64,000 nt of DNA from JABDEZ01 sp965276955 (lineage in GTDB: Bacteria; Bacteroidota; Bacteroidia; Chitinophagales; Chitinophagaceae): NCBI GenBank assembly GCA_965276955.1, contig CBDIBP010000009.1:62001-126000 (forward strand), read 5' to 3'. Made by a program: the position numbers and the translations under genes. This document shows, in pieces, positions 1 through 10,572 of the stretch (its first letter is position 1; each line of letters starts with the position of its first letter). The notes beneath the pieces are model-generated. The model was not told where the DNA came from. It worked only from the letters and a program-made list of their open reading frames with translations, and did not search any database.

Positions 1-1
1 C

Positions 2-1897
2 TCTGTTCAAACCCAGGCACGTAGCGCCTTTGAATTAAGGGATGGGGCGGATACGGCGTCTATAAATAAAATGTCTGAGATGGCGGATAATTATCTTGAC
101 CCTGATTCTGCTATCGCGCTCTATAACAATGTAATTCGATCAAGTATAAAAGAAAATTACGCTGAAGGGGCATTTTCTGCGCTAATGAACAAAGGACTCA
201 GGTATCGTGCCAAAGAGGATTATGCGCAAAGTCGTAAAAGTTACACAGAGGCCTTATCATGGGCTGCGGGTTCAAGTAAAAAGGATGCGTTTGTGTGGTG
301 CTACAACAACATAGGTTCAAGCTATTTTTTAGAAGGCAATTATACACAAGCCACTAACTATTATTATAAGGCCCTTGACGAGGTGAAAAAATTGCCACCA
401 ACACCTATCCGGACTACCGCAAATATATATACCAATTTAGGCATCATAAACATGCGCATCAAGCAAGATGCAAAGGGGTTGGCTTTCTTTCAACAGGCTG
501 AGGATATAGCCCGAAAAGGACAGTTCGACCAGCAATTAGCTATTGTATTGATCGATAAAGGTGAATATTACATTGATATTAAGCCAGATACTGCAATAAA
601 GCTCTTTAATGAGTTGATGGAAATTAGTATAAGGATGAAAAGGCTTGATCTGGAGGCACAGGCAAATATCGATCTGGGCAGGGCTTTTAATCAGAAAAAA
701 GAATATGAAAAGGCAGCAGAATATCTTAAGAAAGCTATTTTTTTAGGAAAGGGGAAGTTCGATGATATTGTTACTTATGCATCTTATTCACTTGGCGAGG
801 TATGGTTACAAACAGGCAAGTATAAAGATGCGGAAGAGATGCTCACCTTTGCGCTAAAAGAAGCAACGGACCACAACATAAAGGACATATATATAGACTG
901 CTACACCAAGCTGGAGTCTGTATACCGTGCCACAGGCCAGTATACCAAGGCGCTGAACTGTATGGATTCCATATTGGCACTGAAAGAACGGCTTACCGGC
1001 ACTGAGAACGCCAAGGCCATAAACCAGATGGAAATAAAGTACCAGACCGCAGAAAAAGACCGGGAACTTGCCCGAAATGAACTATTGATAGCACAGCAAA
1101 AAAGCAACCTGATCAAAAAGAACATCTGGATAAGTGTGATAGCCGGTAGCGTGTTTATCGTAATACTAATATTTATCATCGGTTACCGCAATGTTCGGCA
1201 CAAGCAGTACCTGCAGGCAGAGCAAATAAGATCGCTAACGCAGGAGAACAGGATAAGTGTGCTGAAGGCGCTGATGGAAGGGGAGGAAAAAGAACGCGGC
1301 CGCATAGCAGGCGAGCTGCACGATGGTATAGGCGGTATGCTATCTGCCGCTATGATGCGCTTTAACGCTATGCACCACGACAATAGCGAGATCACCAAGA
1401 TACCTGCCTACCACGAGGTAATGCAACTGCTGGATGATATGGGTGATGAGATACGCAAGACCGCCCACAACCTGATGCCCGAAGTGTTACTGAAACAAAC
1501 ACTGCCCGAAGCGCTGCGTGCCTACTGCAACACCGTTCAGGATGGCAAAAAGGTGGAGATAGATCTGCAATGCTATGGCGATCTTGATACACTGGCGCAA
1601 GACTTTAAGCTGAACATATACCGAATAATACAAGAGCTGTTAAAGAACATAACACAGCACGCACAGGCTACCACTGCGCTGGTGCAATTGCTGATGCATG
1701 AGCAGGTACTGACCATAACGGTAGAGGATAATGGGATAGGATTTGACACCACAGCCTTTAAAAAAGGTATAGGACTACACAACCTGCAAACAAGAGTAAG
1801 CAGTCTTGGTGGCCAGTTCACACTAAGCGCAGAGCAGGGGAAAGGTACCTCTGTTTATATAGAATTTGAAGTAAAACAAGGCACCCCGGTAATATGA
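2..1897 (+). CDS. TPR-containing sensor histidine kinase (HisKA_3 type), 5' truncated by window edge
   Basis: Membrane-bound sensor kinase that should phosphorylate the response regulator encoded next. The frame is open to the left edge without a stop, so the true start and probably a signal peptide lie outside; the first in-frame ATG is at 71. Counting from that ATG, residues 1 to about 320 are tetratricopeptide repeats (periplasmic sensor part), a single membrane helix lies near 350-372, the HisKA_3 dimerisation segment carries the phospho-accepting His near 417 in GELHDGIGG, and a HATPase_c domain follows with an N-box-like ELLKNITQHA and the G1 box DNGIGFD near 552. This TPR-TM-HisKA_3-HATPase layout is common in Bacteroidota. 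The stop overlaps the next start by 4 bases (ATGA), so the two are translationally coupled. The signal sensed is unknown. Confidence 0.93.
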   Translation, partial: SVQTQARSAFELRDGADTASINKMSEMADNYLDPDSAIALYNNVIRSSIKENYAEGAFSALMNKGLRYRAKEDYAQSRKSYTEALSWAAGSSKKDAFVWCYNNIGSSYFLEGNYTQATNYYYKALDEVKKLPPTPIRTTANIYTNLGIINMRIKQDAKGLAFFQQAEDIARKGQFDQQLAIVLIDKGEYYIDIKPDTAIKLFNELMEISIRMKRLDLEAQANIDLGRAFNQKKEYEKAAEYLKKAIFLGKGKFDDIVTYASYSLGEVWLQTGKYKDAEEMLTFALKEATDHNIKDIYIDCYTKLESVYRATGQYTKALNCMDSILALKERLTGTENAKAINQMEIKYQTAEKDRELARNELLIAQQKSNLIKKNIWISVIAGSVFIVILIFIIGYRNVRHKQYLQAEQIRSLTQENRISVLKALMEGEEKERGRIAGELHDGIGGMLSAAMMRFNAMHHDNSEITKIPAYHEVMQLLDDMGDEIRKTAHNLMPEVLLKQTLPEALRAYCNTVQDGKKVEIDLQCYGDLDTLAQDFKLNIYRIIQELLKNITQHAQATTALVQLLMHEQVLTITVEDNGIGFDTTAFKKGIGLHNLQTRVSSLGGQFTLSAEQGKGTSVYIEFEVKQGTPVI

Positions 1898-2559
1898 TGG
1901 CGGAGAAAAATAATGATATGCTACAAATAAAACTGGCGATCGCAGATGATCATCCCCTTGTCATTAATGGCCTGAGCCATATACTGGCCAATTGTGCGGA
2001 CATGACCATTACGGGTACCTACCAGGATGGAGATGAATTACTGAAAGGTATAGCCAGCAAGCAGCCCGATGTGCTGCTGCTGGATATACAAATGCCAGGG
2101 CAAACAGGAGATGAACTGGCAGACATAATTAGCGAAAAATACCCTTTGGTAAAGATGCTGGTGCTCACCAACCTGGACAACGTGTTTTATATCAAGCACA
2201 TGTTAAAGAAGGGTGTGCATGGCTACATCCTGAAAACAGCACGGGAGAACATACTACTGGACGCCATACGCACTGTGTACAATGGGGAACAATACCTGGA
2301 GCCGGTGCTAAAAGAAAAGCTCCTGCAAGACACCCTGCACTCCAAACAGCCAAGAAGCACCGACCCTGTACTATCCAGGAGGGAAAAAGAAGTACTGCAA
2401 TTCATAGCATCCAACCTCACGAGCCAGCAGATAGCAGATAAGCTATTTATAAGCAAGCGCACGGTAGACAATCATCGCATGAGCCTGCTGATGAAAATGG
2501 ATGTAAAGAATGTAGCGGCACTGGTGAAGAAAGCCATACAGGTAGGGATGATAGATTAA
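1894..2559 (+). CDS. LuxR/NarL-family response regulator
   Basis: Cytoplasmic DNA-binding response regulator, the likely partner of the overlapping HisKA_3 kinase. The receiver domain starts at KLAIADDHPLV, with the phospho-acceptor Asp at about residue 64 in LLLDIQMPG and the conserved Lys in GYILK. The C-terminal GerE/LuxR helix-turn-helix is at about 155-215 (LSRREKEVLQFIAS, then TSQQIADKLFISKRTVDNH). Length, 221 residues, is normal for NarL-type regulators. The ATG at 1894 sits in the ATGA overlap with the kinase stop; a second ATG directly follows and a third at 1918 is also possible. Its targets cannot be read from the sequence. Confidence 0.95.
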   Translation: MMAEKNNDMLQIKLAIADDHPLVINGLSHILANCADMTITGTYQDGDELLKGIASKQPDVLLLDIQMPGQTGDELADIISEKYPLVKMLVLTNLDNVFYIKHMLKKGVHGYILKTARENILLDAIRTVYNGEQYLEPVLKEKLLQDTLHSKQPRSTDPVLSRREKEVLQFIASNLTSQQIADKLFISKRTVDNHRMSLLMKMDVKNVAALVKKAIQVGMID

Positions 2560-2637
2560 AGGCGATAACCGTTGTCTCAAAAAGCACCATTCAAATTCCT
2601 GAACCTACCTTTTTCTGCCATTAAATATGTTTACTGC

Positions 2638-2645
2638 TAACTTTG
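2638..2645 (+). promoter_or_regulatory. Candidate Bacteroidota -7 promoter element (TAACTTTG)
   Basis: A perfect TAnnTTTG match about 108 bases before the ATG of the second kinase gene, in an AT-rich 193-base gap. No clear TTG -33 box stands at the usual distance, so this is a weak prediction. Confidence 0.35.
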
Positions 2646-2752
2646 TTAATATATTTTTTAAATATTCTACCCATTTTTAACTACTCTATTGGAACAGATG
2701 AATTTTATAATGTAATATTGTTCAAAAGAGAATAAAACGGTTTAAACAGGTA

Positions 2753-4830
2753 ATGATGGGGTATTTTTTAAATGGGTCATTTACCTGTACAAAGTGGCTA
2801 AGGTTTTTGGGTTGTATGGTAAGCCTGTGCTTTATATGCTCCTGTAAGCTCTCCGTAAAAAAAGGTGACCACCCAGCCCTTACCGAACCTATTGTTGGTA
2901 GGGCCCGGCAATTAGTTGGATACGACCCCGTAAAAGCAGTAACGTATTTCGAGACCGCATTCCCTGTTGTCAGCGATCCTGGCCCTGGCGATCTTTTCCA
3001 GAAATACTATTTTTTAAGTAGCTGCTACTTATGGTATATTAAGGACTACTCCAAGGCACTGCAATATACCGACACGCTAATAGGTATCATAGAGCCATAT
3101 GCTGATGATAAGGATTACAACCTCTGCTATGCCAGGGCCTGCATATGTAAGGGCGATGTACTGTTCAAACAGAAGCATTTCAATGAAGCATATTCCTACT
3201 TCTATAAAGGTAAAATGAGCGCAAAAGAAGGCGATGACCAATGTGCTTATCATAAATTTCAGTACGATTTTCAGAATCGCCTGGCCGATGTGAGTTATGG
3301 GCAGGAAAGGTATTTGGAATCGGCTAACTGGCACAAGAGGGCTATAGTCCTCTTGGGCGAGTGCGCTGTAGATACAGCATACCGATATAGTGAACAAGGC
3401 GTGCTGGATAACATAGCGCTGGCATATGGGCACGCAGGCTGGCACGATAGTGCGCTGGTGTACTACCACAAAGCACTGGATGTAATAGCCACTATACCGC
3501 ACAACACCTGGCGGGAAAAGCGTAGCATAGATGAAGCAAGGGGAGTGGTCTATGGTAACCAAGGCACTACCTATTACGACATGGGAAAGGTGGAAACTGG
3601 CAGAGCAAAAGTTTAAAGAAAGCATTGCCATCAACGCACAGAAAGGATATGATACAGAAGATGCCATGATAACAAGAATGAAACTGGCACAACTATTCAT
3701 GAGAACAGGACGGGTAGCAGAAGCACGTGCGCAATTGCAAACGATAAAAGATGGTGCTGATACCTTTACCGATGCAAAGAGGCAGATGGAACTGCTGCAC
3801 ACAGAAGCAGACCTGGAAGAAGCTAATGGTAATAAACAAAAGGCGTGGACCTATCTGAATGAATACATAGCCCGGAAGAATGCCTATGAAGTGGAGAACA
3901 AAAAGCTGATGGGTACCGACTTCATCGATCAGTTCGAACTTTTGCAGCAAAAGATAAACCTGAGAGAGGCTGAAAAGGCGAACCAGATAAAAACTTTTTA
4001 CCTGCTGGTAGCGCTTATGGTTTGCGTTATGGTGATAGTTATATTATATATGGCACTGAAAAGTCGTAAAGAAGCAAAAGTTCATGTAAAAGAATGGGCA
4101 ATGCAGAATCAAAGGCTGGAGCTGACACTTGCCGCGCTGGGAGAAAAGCAACCAGGCATATGTACAATTGCTGCAGGTAGTGGCCCACGACCTCAAAAAC
4201 CCCATCAACGCTATATATGGCATTAGTAACCTGATGGTAGAGGAGCCTGACCGGTCGGCCGGCGATCTTGAACTGCTGGAAATGATACAGGTATCGAGTA
4301 GGAACATGAACACGCTTATTCACGATCTGTTGGCAGCCCGGATAAATGTAGTACATGAAGAGCTGGAACAGGAACCGGTTAGGGTAAAAACATTGCTGGA
4401 AGAAAGCACGAGGTTGCTGCAGTTTCTTGCAGATGAGAAGGGTCAACGTATACAACTGATGGAAAGGGAGGACCATACCATTTTTGTTGTACGCTCGCGT
4501 ATATGGCGGGTCATCAATAACTTGGTCATCAATGCTATAAAGTTCAGCTCTGCCCGCTCCGTAATAGAGGTGCGCTGGCACCTGGCAGCCAATGAAGTGA
4601 TAATTGCTATAAAAGATGAAGGCATAGGTATACCTCAAGCCCTGCAGAAAGATATTTTTCAGCCACTCACTGCATCAAAAAGACAGGGTACTGATGGTGA
4701 GCAGGCGTACGGCCTGGGGCTATTCATCACCAGGCAAATAGTAGAAGAACACGGCGGCCGCATATGGCTGGAAAGTACCGTGGGCGTTGGCACCACATTT
4801 TTTGTAGCGTTGCCTTTATACCTTTCCTAA
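2753..4830 (+). CDS. TPR-containing sensor histidine kinase (HisKA type), interrupted by two apparent frameshifts
   Basis: Reads as one kinase of about 690 residues spread over three frames: 2753-3616, then the frame covering 3531-4226, then the frame covering 4129-4830. The N-terminus has a hydrophobic signal ending in a possible lipobox (CFICSC). TPR repeats follow, then a membrane helix (YLLVALMVCVMVIVILYM), a HisKA motif VVAHDLKNPINAIYG, and a HATPase_c domain with NLVINAIKFS, DEGIGIP and GLGLFITRQIVEEHGG. Removing one A from the A run at 3594-3596 and one from 4144-4147 restores a continuous TPR (KVELAEQKFKESI) and a continuous coiled linker into HisKA (GESNQAYVQLLQ). Either consensus errors or a recent pseudogene. 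No response regulator follows directly, so it is an orphan or signals elsewhere. Confidence 0.85.
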
Positions 4831-4947
4831 AGGTCTGGCACTTGGTTGCAATAGCTATAAGTATTTTGTATTGAGTTATAAGGCTCCCAACCACTATATG
4901 TTCAAGACTCGCAGATCTGCACGTACTTTGCAGGTTCAAACCTTATT

Positions 4948-6783
4948 TTGAGCAGGCCAAGAATAAACACAAGAGAAGAGAAATTAAATTTTAAGGAGCG
5001 GGTAGCTACATTGCGCAATCTGCCGCGATTTTTTATGCTTGTGTGGGAAACAAGCCCCTGGATGATGATAGCTAATTCGCTGCTACGCTTGCTGAAAGCA
5101 ATAGTACCGGTGGTATTGCTGTATGTAGGTAAGTTGATAATAGACCAGGTGGTGCTGCTGAGCCAAAGCCACGGCACGCACCCGCAGCAGTATTTATGGA
5201 TGTTGGTAGGGGCAGAATTTGCACTCGCTATAATATCTGATGTGCTGACACGTGGTATTGCACTTATGGATAACCTACTCGGCGATCGGTTTTCTGATCA
5301 TACTTCCGTAAAAATTATGGCACACGCGGCCACGCTTGACCTGGACCAATTTGAAGATTCTGAGTTTTATGACAAAATGGAGCGCGCCCGGCAGCAAACT
5401 ACTGGCCGCACCATGCTACTATCGCAAGTGATGAGCCAGGTGCAAGACCTGGTGACCATGGTGTTCCTTGCGGGTGCTATACTCACCTTTAATCCCTGGC
5501 TGTTCGTATTGCTGCTGGTAGCTGTGATACCTGCATTTTTGGGCGAATCTCATTTCAATAATAAAAGCTATGCGCTTGGCCGCCAGCAAACTGCCGACCG
5601 CAGAGAGCTTGATTATGTTCGGTTTTTAGGCGCCAGCGATGAAACAGCTAAAGAAGTAAAGATCTTTAACCTTTCAGGTTTTATTATAGATAGGTTCCGT
5701 GTATTATCTGGTCAGTTTTACGAGGCAGGCAAGCGGCTGGCCACAAAGCGATTTGCCTGGGGAGCGTTCTTTGCTATGGTAGGGAGTGCCGGCTATTATT
5801 GCGCGTACTTTTTTATAATACTAAAGACGGTAAATGGCAACCTCACCATAGGCACAATGACCTTCCTTGCTGGTTCTTTCAGGCAATTAAGGAGTTTGCT
5901 GGAAGGCGTTTTGAGTCGCTTTACAAGCGTAGCGCAGGGCTCTCTTTATCTGAGAGATTTTTTCGAGTTCTTTGAGATACGACCAAAGATAATACCCTTG
6001 GCAAATGCCAAACGATTTCCCAACCCAATTAGGGTTGGTTTTACTTTTGAGAATGTAGGGTTCAAGTACGTGAACTCTGACAAATGGGCCAACAGGCACC
6101 TGAGCTTTACGCTGCACGTTGGTGAGAAGCTGGCACTTGTGGGCGAGAATGGGGCAGGGAAAACTACGCTGGTGAAACTACTGGCCCGCCTGTACGATCC
6201 TACTGAAGGGCGCATACTGCTGGATGGTATAGACCTGAAAGAATATGACCTTGCAGAGCTGCGTATGCAAATAGGTGTGATCTTTCAGGACTACCTGCGC
6301 TATCAAATGAGCCTGGCACAGAACATAGCCGCGGGCAATATAGAGCAAAAAGAAGATCGCAATGTTATTATTGCAGCGGCGAAACAGAGCCTTGCTGATA
6401 AGCTGGCAGAGCGGCTGCCTAATAAATATGATCAGGCATTGGGCCGTCGTTTTAATGATGGTATCGAACTATCTGGTGGCGAATGGCAAAAGGTAGCGCT
6501 GGCCAGGGCATATATGAAAGATGCCCAACTTATAATACTGGATGAGCCTACAGCTGCACTGGATGCACGTGCTGAATATGAGGTATTTCAGCGCTTTTCA
6601 GAATTGACAAAGAATAAGTCGGCAGTACTCATATCACACAGGTTTTCTACAGTGCGCATGGCAGACCGTATACTTGTGCTTGACAAAGGGGAGATAGTGG
6701 AAATAGGCAGCCATGAAGATCTGCTCAATAATAAAGGGCGCTATGCAGAGTTGTTTGAGCTACAGGCAGCAGGGTATAAATAA
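4948..6783 (+). CDS. ABC transporter, fused permease and ATP-binding protein
   Basis: Half-size ABC exporter of 611 residues that would work as a homodimer in the inner membrane. The N-terminal half (to about residue 345) carries the six-helix exporter-type membrane domain. The C-terminal nucleotide-binding domain has Walker A GENGAGKTTL near 398, a Q-loop in GVIFQDYLRYQ, the signature LSGGEWQK near 507, Walker B LIILDEPTAALD near 528 and the switch His in LISHRFST. The chosen start is a TTG at 4948; the only nearby upstream ATG (4898) is in another frame and runs into a stop, and the next in-frame ATG (near 5035) would cut the first conserved segment. The family includes lipid, peptide and drug exporters; the substrate cannot be assigned. 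Confidence 0.9.
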   Translation: MSRPRINTREEKLNFKERVATLRNLPRFFMLVWETSPWMMIANSLLRLLKAIVPVVLLYVGKLIIDQVVLLSQSHGTHPQQYLWMLVGAEFALAIISDVLTRGIALMDNLLGDRFSDHTSVKIMAHAATLDLDQFEDSEFYDKMERARQQTTGRTMLLSQVMSQVQDLVTMVFLAGAILTFNPWLFVLLLVAVIPAFLGESHFNNKSYALGRQQTADRRELDYVRFLGASDETAKEVKIFNLSGFIIDRFRVLSGQFYEAGKRLATKRFAWGAFFAMVGSAGYYCAYFFIILKTVNGNLTIGTMTFLAGSFRQLRSLLEGVLSRFTSVAQGSLYLRDFFEFFEIRPKIIPLANAKRFPNPIRVGFTFENVGFKYVNSDKWANRHLSFTLHVGEKLALVGENGAGKTTLVKLLARLYDPTEGRILLDGIDLKEYDLAELRMQIGVIFQDYLRYQMSLAQNIAAGNIEQKEDRNVIIAAAKQSLADKLAERLPNKYDQALGRRFNDGIELSGGEWQKVALARAYMKDAQLIILDEPTAALDARAEYEVFQRFSELTKNKSAVLISHRFSTVRMADRILVLDKGEIVEIGSHEDLLNNKGRYAELFELQAAGYK

Positions 6784-6803
6784 GGCTGCTGTAAATGGTA
6801 TAC

Positions 6804-7160
6804 CTATGCCGGCTCCCAGTTCTCGAACAGTAAGTTCAGATAATGATTCTCTTCTTCGGTAATGATGTTATCGGCCTTGGTAAGCTGTATAGCAAAATTA
6901 AGGAGGTGTATGCGTTCTTCCTCAGTAGCATCATCATAAAAGTCTTCGGCCATCTTAAGGAAGTGCGCTTCCCATTCTTCAGGCTTCAGGTTGCTGATGA
7001 TGTCCATTTGTGCATCCAGATTGATATTGAATGGGAATTCCAGCGCCATATAATCGCGTATCACCATTTCTTTATTGCCGTTAAGTGTGTAGTCAACGGC
7101 AGACAGTATCATCAATAAATGGTACCCTGCAATAGCTTTGTTCAATCGGTTGTTGGGCAT
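6804..7160 (-). CDS. TerB-like (tellurite resistance TerB fold) protein
   Basis: A small 118-residue, all-helical acidic protein. Two repeated acidic signatures, SAVDYTLNGNKE near residues 20-31 and TKADNIITEEE near 93-103, match the paired metal-binding (aDG...E) motifs of the TerB/DjlA-like fold. It lies 27 bases downstream of the alanine dehydrogenase gene on the same strand, probably cotranscribed, and converges with the ABC transporter with a 20-base gap. Homologues are widespread in Bacteroidota and mostly uncharacterised; a tellurite role should not be assumed. Confidence 0.75.
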   Translation of the reverse strand: MPNNRLNKAIAGYHLLMILSAVDYTLNGNKEMVIRDYMALEFPFNINLDAQMDIISNLKPEEWEAHFLKMAEDFYDDATEEERIHLLNFAIQLTKADNIITEEENHYLNLLFENWEPA

Positions 7161-7187
7161 AACTATATTTACGTACTATAAATGTTT

Positions 7188-8399
7188 TCAGACTTGCGAT
7201 GACAATAGCAGATCGAGGTCTGTATATTTAAAATTGAATTTCCGTGCTATGGTTGCATTAGTTACACACCCCTTGTACATGTATACCCCGTTGCGTATCC
7301 CGCCTTTCGATTGTATAATGCCTTCCATACCACCACTGTCGGCACACTCCTGTAGTATGGGCATAAGCACATTGCTGATGGCCCGCGATGCCGTGCGCGA
7401 TACGCCCGAAGCTATATTGGGTACACAGTAATGTATCACCTCGTACTTTCTGAAGGTGGGGTTCTCGTGGCTGGTGAGCCGCGATGTTTCAAACACACCG
7501 CCTCTGTCTATGCTCACATCTATTATCACAGAGCCGGCCTTCATGTTGCTAACCATAGCCTCGCTCACCACCATAGGTGTTATACCATTGATCGGTTTCA
7601 GCGCACCTACAGCCACATCGGCATTAGATAGTTCTTCAGCCAGTGTTATAGGCTCCAGCACCGATGTAAAGCACCTGCGGCCTATATTGTTCTGCAGCCG
7701 CATCAGCCTGTAAATGGAGTTGTCGAATATTTTTACAGATGCACCAAGGCCAAATGCGGTACGTGCAGCAAACTCGCCCACTACGCCTGCACCTATTATC
7801 AATACCCGCACGGGTGGTACGCCCGATATGCCGCCAAGCAGTATGCCCTTACCGTTGTGTACGTTACTCAGGTACTTGGCTGCGGTAAGTATGGCCGAGC
7901 TGCCTGCTATCTCGCTCATAGAGCGCACTATAGGGTAGGTGCCGGAATCGTCCTTTATAGACTCGAAAGCAATGGCTATTATTTTCTTGTGTATCAGTTG
8001 CTCCAGTATCTCAGGTTTCAGGAACGGCAGGTGTATGGGCGATATTACCACCTGGTTGGGCTGCAGCAACGATGCTTCTTCCTCTGATATTGGGGCCGAT
8101 TTTATGATAGTGGTGGCTTTATACAGCTCGGCCTTTTCGTATACTATACGTGCGCCTGCCTCACTATAGTCAGTATCAAAATAAAATGAACCTTCACCGG
8201 CGTTGTGTTCCACAGCCACGTCATGCCCGTTATTTACTAATACTGATACTGCCTCTGGTGTTAGTGCTACCCTGTTTTCCTGGAAAGATGTTTCTTTCGG
8301 GATACCAATAAAAAGCTGCTTTTTTCTGCGCGGTATCTGCAACGTTTCTTCCAGGGGAACATAAGAAAAAGATGGAGATATAAAAGGTTTTTTACTCAT
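7188..8399 (-). CDS. ald: Alanine dehydrogenase
   Basis: Cytoplasmic NAD-dependent enzyme interconverting L-alanine with pyruvate and ammonia. The N-terminal catalytic domain has GIPKE and NRVALTPE, the substrate-binding Lys100 (IIKSAP) and His123 (IHLP), matching the family's catalytic pair. A Rossmann NAD site IIGAGVVGEFA lies at 201-211, and the C-terminal catalytic segment HYCVPNIASGVSRTAS follows. At 403 residues it is slightly longer than the usual 370-380, with an N-terminal extension of about 28 residues seen in the Bacteroidota subgroup. It precedes the TerB-like gene. The region upstream has a near-consensus TATATTTC that could serve as -7. It fits the nitrogen theme of the cyanophycin and Amt genes, but they are not adjacent. 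Confidence 0.9.
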   Translation of the reverse strand: MSKKPFISPSFSYVPLEETLQIPRRKKQLFIGIPKETSFQENRVALTPEAVSVLVNNGHDVAVEHNAGEGSFYFDTDYSEAGARIVYEKAELYKATTIIKSAPISEEEASLLQPNQVVISPIHLPFLKPEILEQLIHKKIIAIAFESIKDDSGTYPIVRSMSEIAGSSAILTAAKYLSNVHNGKGILLGGISGVPPVRVLIIGAGVVGEFAARTAFGLGASVKIFDNSIYRLMRLQNNIGRRCFTSVLEPITLAEELSNADVAVGALKPINGITPMVVSEAMVSNMKAGSVIIDVSIDRGGVFETSRLTSHENPTFRKYEVIHYCVPNIASGVSRTASRAISNVLMPILQECADSGGMEGIIQSKGGIRNGVYMYKGCVTNATIARKFNFKYTDLDLLLSSQV

Positions 8400-8580
8400 G
8401 CCTGCCCACTATTTTGCCCAATTTTTTGAAATATACAACACTGCTTTATATTATGGAAGCACATTAACAATTGTTTATTATGCACGAGTAGTGCAATTTC
8501 TTTTGCATAAACTCCAATTTTTATCATAGCGTATCGTTTTGTGCAGTTATATTCTAATTTTACAACGATCAGGACAAATT

Positions 8581-10059
8581 ATGCTAAGACAATCGCAGCA
8601 GCAAAAGTTATTACAGAAATTATCGCCACAGCAGATACAGTTGATGAAACTGCTGCAGGTGGCTACCGTGAACCTTGAGGAACGCATAAAGGAAGAGCTG
8701 GAAGAAAACCCTGCACTGGAATACGGACAAGAAGAGGATGGCCCTACTGATATAACCGATACACAGGATAGCGAAGATAACTTTGATGAAGCTGATGATG
8801 TGGAGCTGAGTGACGATACCGCTGAAAAAGTGGATATGGAAGATTTTTTGCGCAATGAGGATGAAGGGAATAGTGACTATGGCGACGACTACTATGGCGG
8901 CGGTGATACCGAAAAGCAAAGTGTACCGGTAAGGGTTGAAAATAGCTTTTACGATCATCTTATAGACCAGCTGGGCATGCTGGAGCTCGATGACCGCACA
9001 CATAGAATAGCAGAACAAATAATAGGCAGCATAGACGAAGACGGCTACCTGCGCCGCGAAGTGACCGCAATAGTGGACGACTTGGCTTTTGGGCAGAACA
9101 TAGAAACAACTGTAGAAGAAGTAAATAAACTTATAGACAACATACGCCAGTTCGATCCGCCAGGAGTATGTGCCGTTACCCTGCAGGAGTGCCTGCTGCT
9201 GCAACTGAAAAGACAGCCCGACTCAAAGCCGGTAAGGAACGCCATACAGATAATAGATGTATACTTCAATGAGTTCATAAAGAAACATTACGATAAGATC
9301 CAGAAGCAGCTGAACCTGAATGATAAGGACTTCAAAGATGTTATTGGTATCATCATAAAGCTGAATCCCAAACCAGGCTCTGCATTTGCTGTGCTGAACA
9401 AGGCTGAAAGCTATATAATACCCGACTTTTTTGTGTTCAATAATATGGGCGTATTGGAGGTTTCGCTAAATTCTAAGAACGCACCAGAACTACGCGTATC
9501 AGAAGGCTATAAAGAAATGATGCGGGCATACGACCGTAGCGATAAAAAGGATAAACGCCAGAAAGAGGCGCTGCTATTCATAAAACAGAAGCTGGATTCG
9601 GCGAAATGGTTCATAGATGCTATAAAGCAAAGGCAGCACACCTTACTGCAAACCATGCACGCTATACTTGATTTTCAGAAAGAGTTCTTCCTCACCGGCG
9701 ATGAGACCACGTTGAAGCCTATGATATTGAAAGATATAGCCAAGCTTACTAATCTTGATGTATCCACAGTATCGCGTGTAGCCAATAGTAAATTTGTGCA
9801 GACAGAATATGGTACCTACAAACTGAAATACTTTTTTAGCGAAGCTTTACAAACAGAAAGCGGGGAAGAAGTAAGTACCCGCGAAGTAAAGACCATACTT
9901 AATGGTATAATAGGTGCCGAGAATAAACGCAAGCCCCATAGCGATGAGCGCCTCACCGAAATGCTGCAGGAGAAGGGCTACAACATAGCCCGCCGCACCG
10001 TGGCCAAGTATAGAGAGCAACTGAATATACCTGTAGCACGGTTAAGAAAAGAATTATAA
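8581..10059 (+). CDS. rpoN: RNA polymerase sigma-54 factor RpoN
   Basis: Alternative sigma factor of 492 residues that needs AAA+ activators and recognises GG-N10-GC promoters. The N-terminal activator-interacting region is Gln/Leu-rich (QSQQQKLLQKLSPQQIQLM), followed by a very acidic linker (about residues 45-125), the core-binding domain, the helix-turn-helix (KDIAKLTNLDVSTVSRVANS), and near the C-terminus the RpoN box ARRTVAKYRE. The frame opens from a GTG at 8539, but the ATG at 8581 gives the family's typical start MLRQSQQQK and is preferred. A 513-base AT-rich gap follows. Confidence 0.97.
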   Translation: MLRQSQQQKLLQKLSPQQIQLMKLLQVATVNLEERIKEELEENPALEYGQEEDGPTDITDTQDSEDNFDEADDVELSDDTAEKVDMEDFLRNEDEGNSDYGDDYYGGGDTEKQSVPVRVENSFYDHLIDQLGMLELDDRTHRIAEQIIGSIDEDGYLRREVTAIVDDLAFGQNIETTVEEVNKLIDNIRQFDPPGVCAVTLQECLLLQLKRQPDSKPVRNAIQIIDVYFNEFIKKHYDKIQKQLNLNDKDFKDVIGIIIKLNPKPGSAFAVLNKAESYIIPDFFVFNNMGVLEVSLNSKNAPELRVSEGYKEMMRAYDRSDKKDKRQKEALLFIKQKLDSAKWFIDAIKQRQHTLLQTMHAILDFQKEFFLTGDETTLKPMILKDIAKLTNLDVSTVSRVANSKFVQTEYGTYKLKYFFSEALQTESGEEVSTREVKTILNGIIGAENKRKPHSDERLTEMLQEKGYNIARRTVAKYREQLNIPVARLRKEL

Positions 10060-10572
10060 TTAGCCCCCAAAAATAATCATAGAGTAACCACTTTTCTAAG
10101 GTGTGCAAATGTACACGTTGGAAAAATGTCGCATGTTACCAAAGTGTTATTCAAATGTGAACCAATATCATCTCTTGGCTTCTTTTTAATGAATTGTTAA
10201 TCAAACTAATATAAAATTTATATTTTATAATTTAATTATCTATTATAATTTCTTGTTTCTTATATATTCGGTATAAAACTGTCCTTTTATATGTCAACTC
10301 CCACGACATCAGTACTTTAAGTACATTATTTAAAGTTTTTAAGTATTCTTTTAGCTGTAACCATATAAAGCAAATTATTAATCTGTTTGTTAACGTGTCG
10401 TTAATGATTTATTCACGTCGCATATAAAATAAATCTGATTTTTATACTCAATTTTGGGTCGTATCCTGGCCAGAGGTGCAATTTCGTAGTGTTAAATACC
10501 TAAAAATAAATTATTTAACACGATCGATCTGTTTGTAACAAGTATTGTAATGCATTTAATGTAACCAAAAAA
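10060..10572. other. AT-rich intergenic region without recognisable gene
   Basis: About 510 bases between rpoN and the first T9SS gene. It is strongly AT-rich with short AT palindromes around 10205-10250, and contains no convincing ORF, RNA gene or terminator. It probably contains the promoter of the downstream surface protein, although no perfect TAnnTTTG was seen. Confidence 0.5.

Noticed and set aside
3077..3802. 241-residue minus-strand ORF opposite the second kinase
   Set aside because: It lies entirely over a well-supported TPR kinase, is Cys/Ser/Ile-rich without domain features, and has no promoter or start context.
3590..4230. Programmed ribosomal frameshifting in the second kinase
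   Set aside because: No X-XXY-YYZ slippery site with a downstream structure, and two independent shifts would be required in one gene; indel error or decay is simpler.
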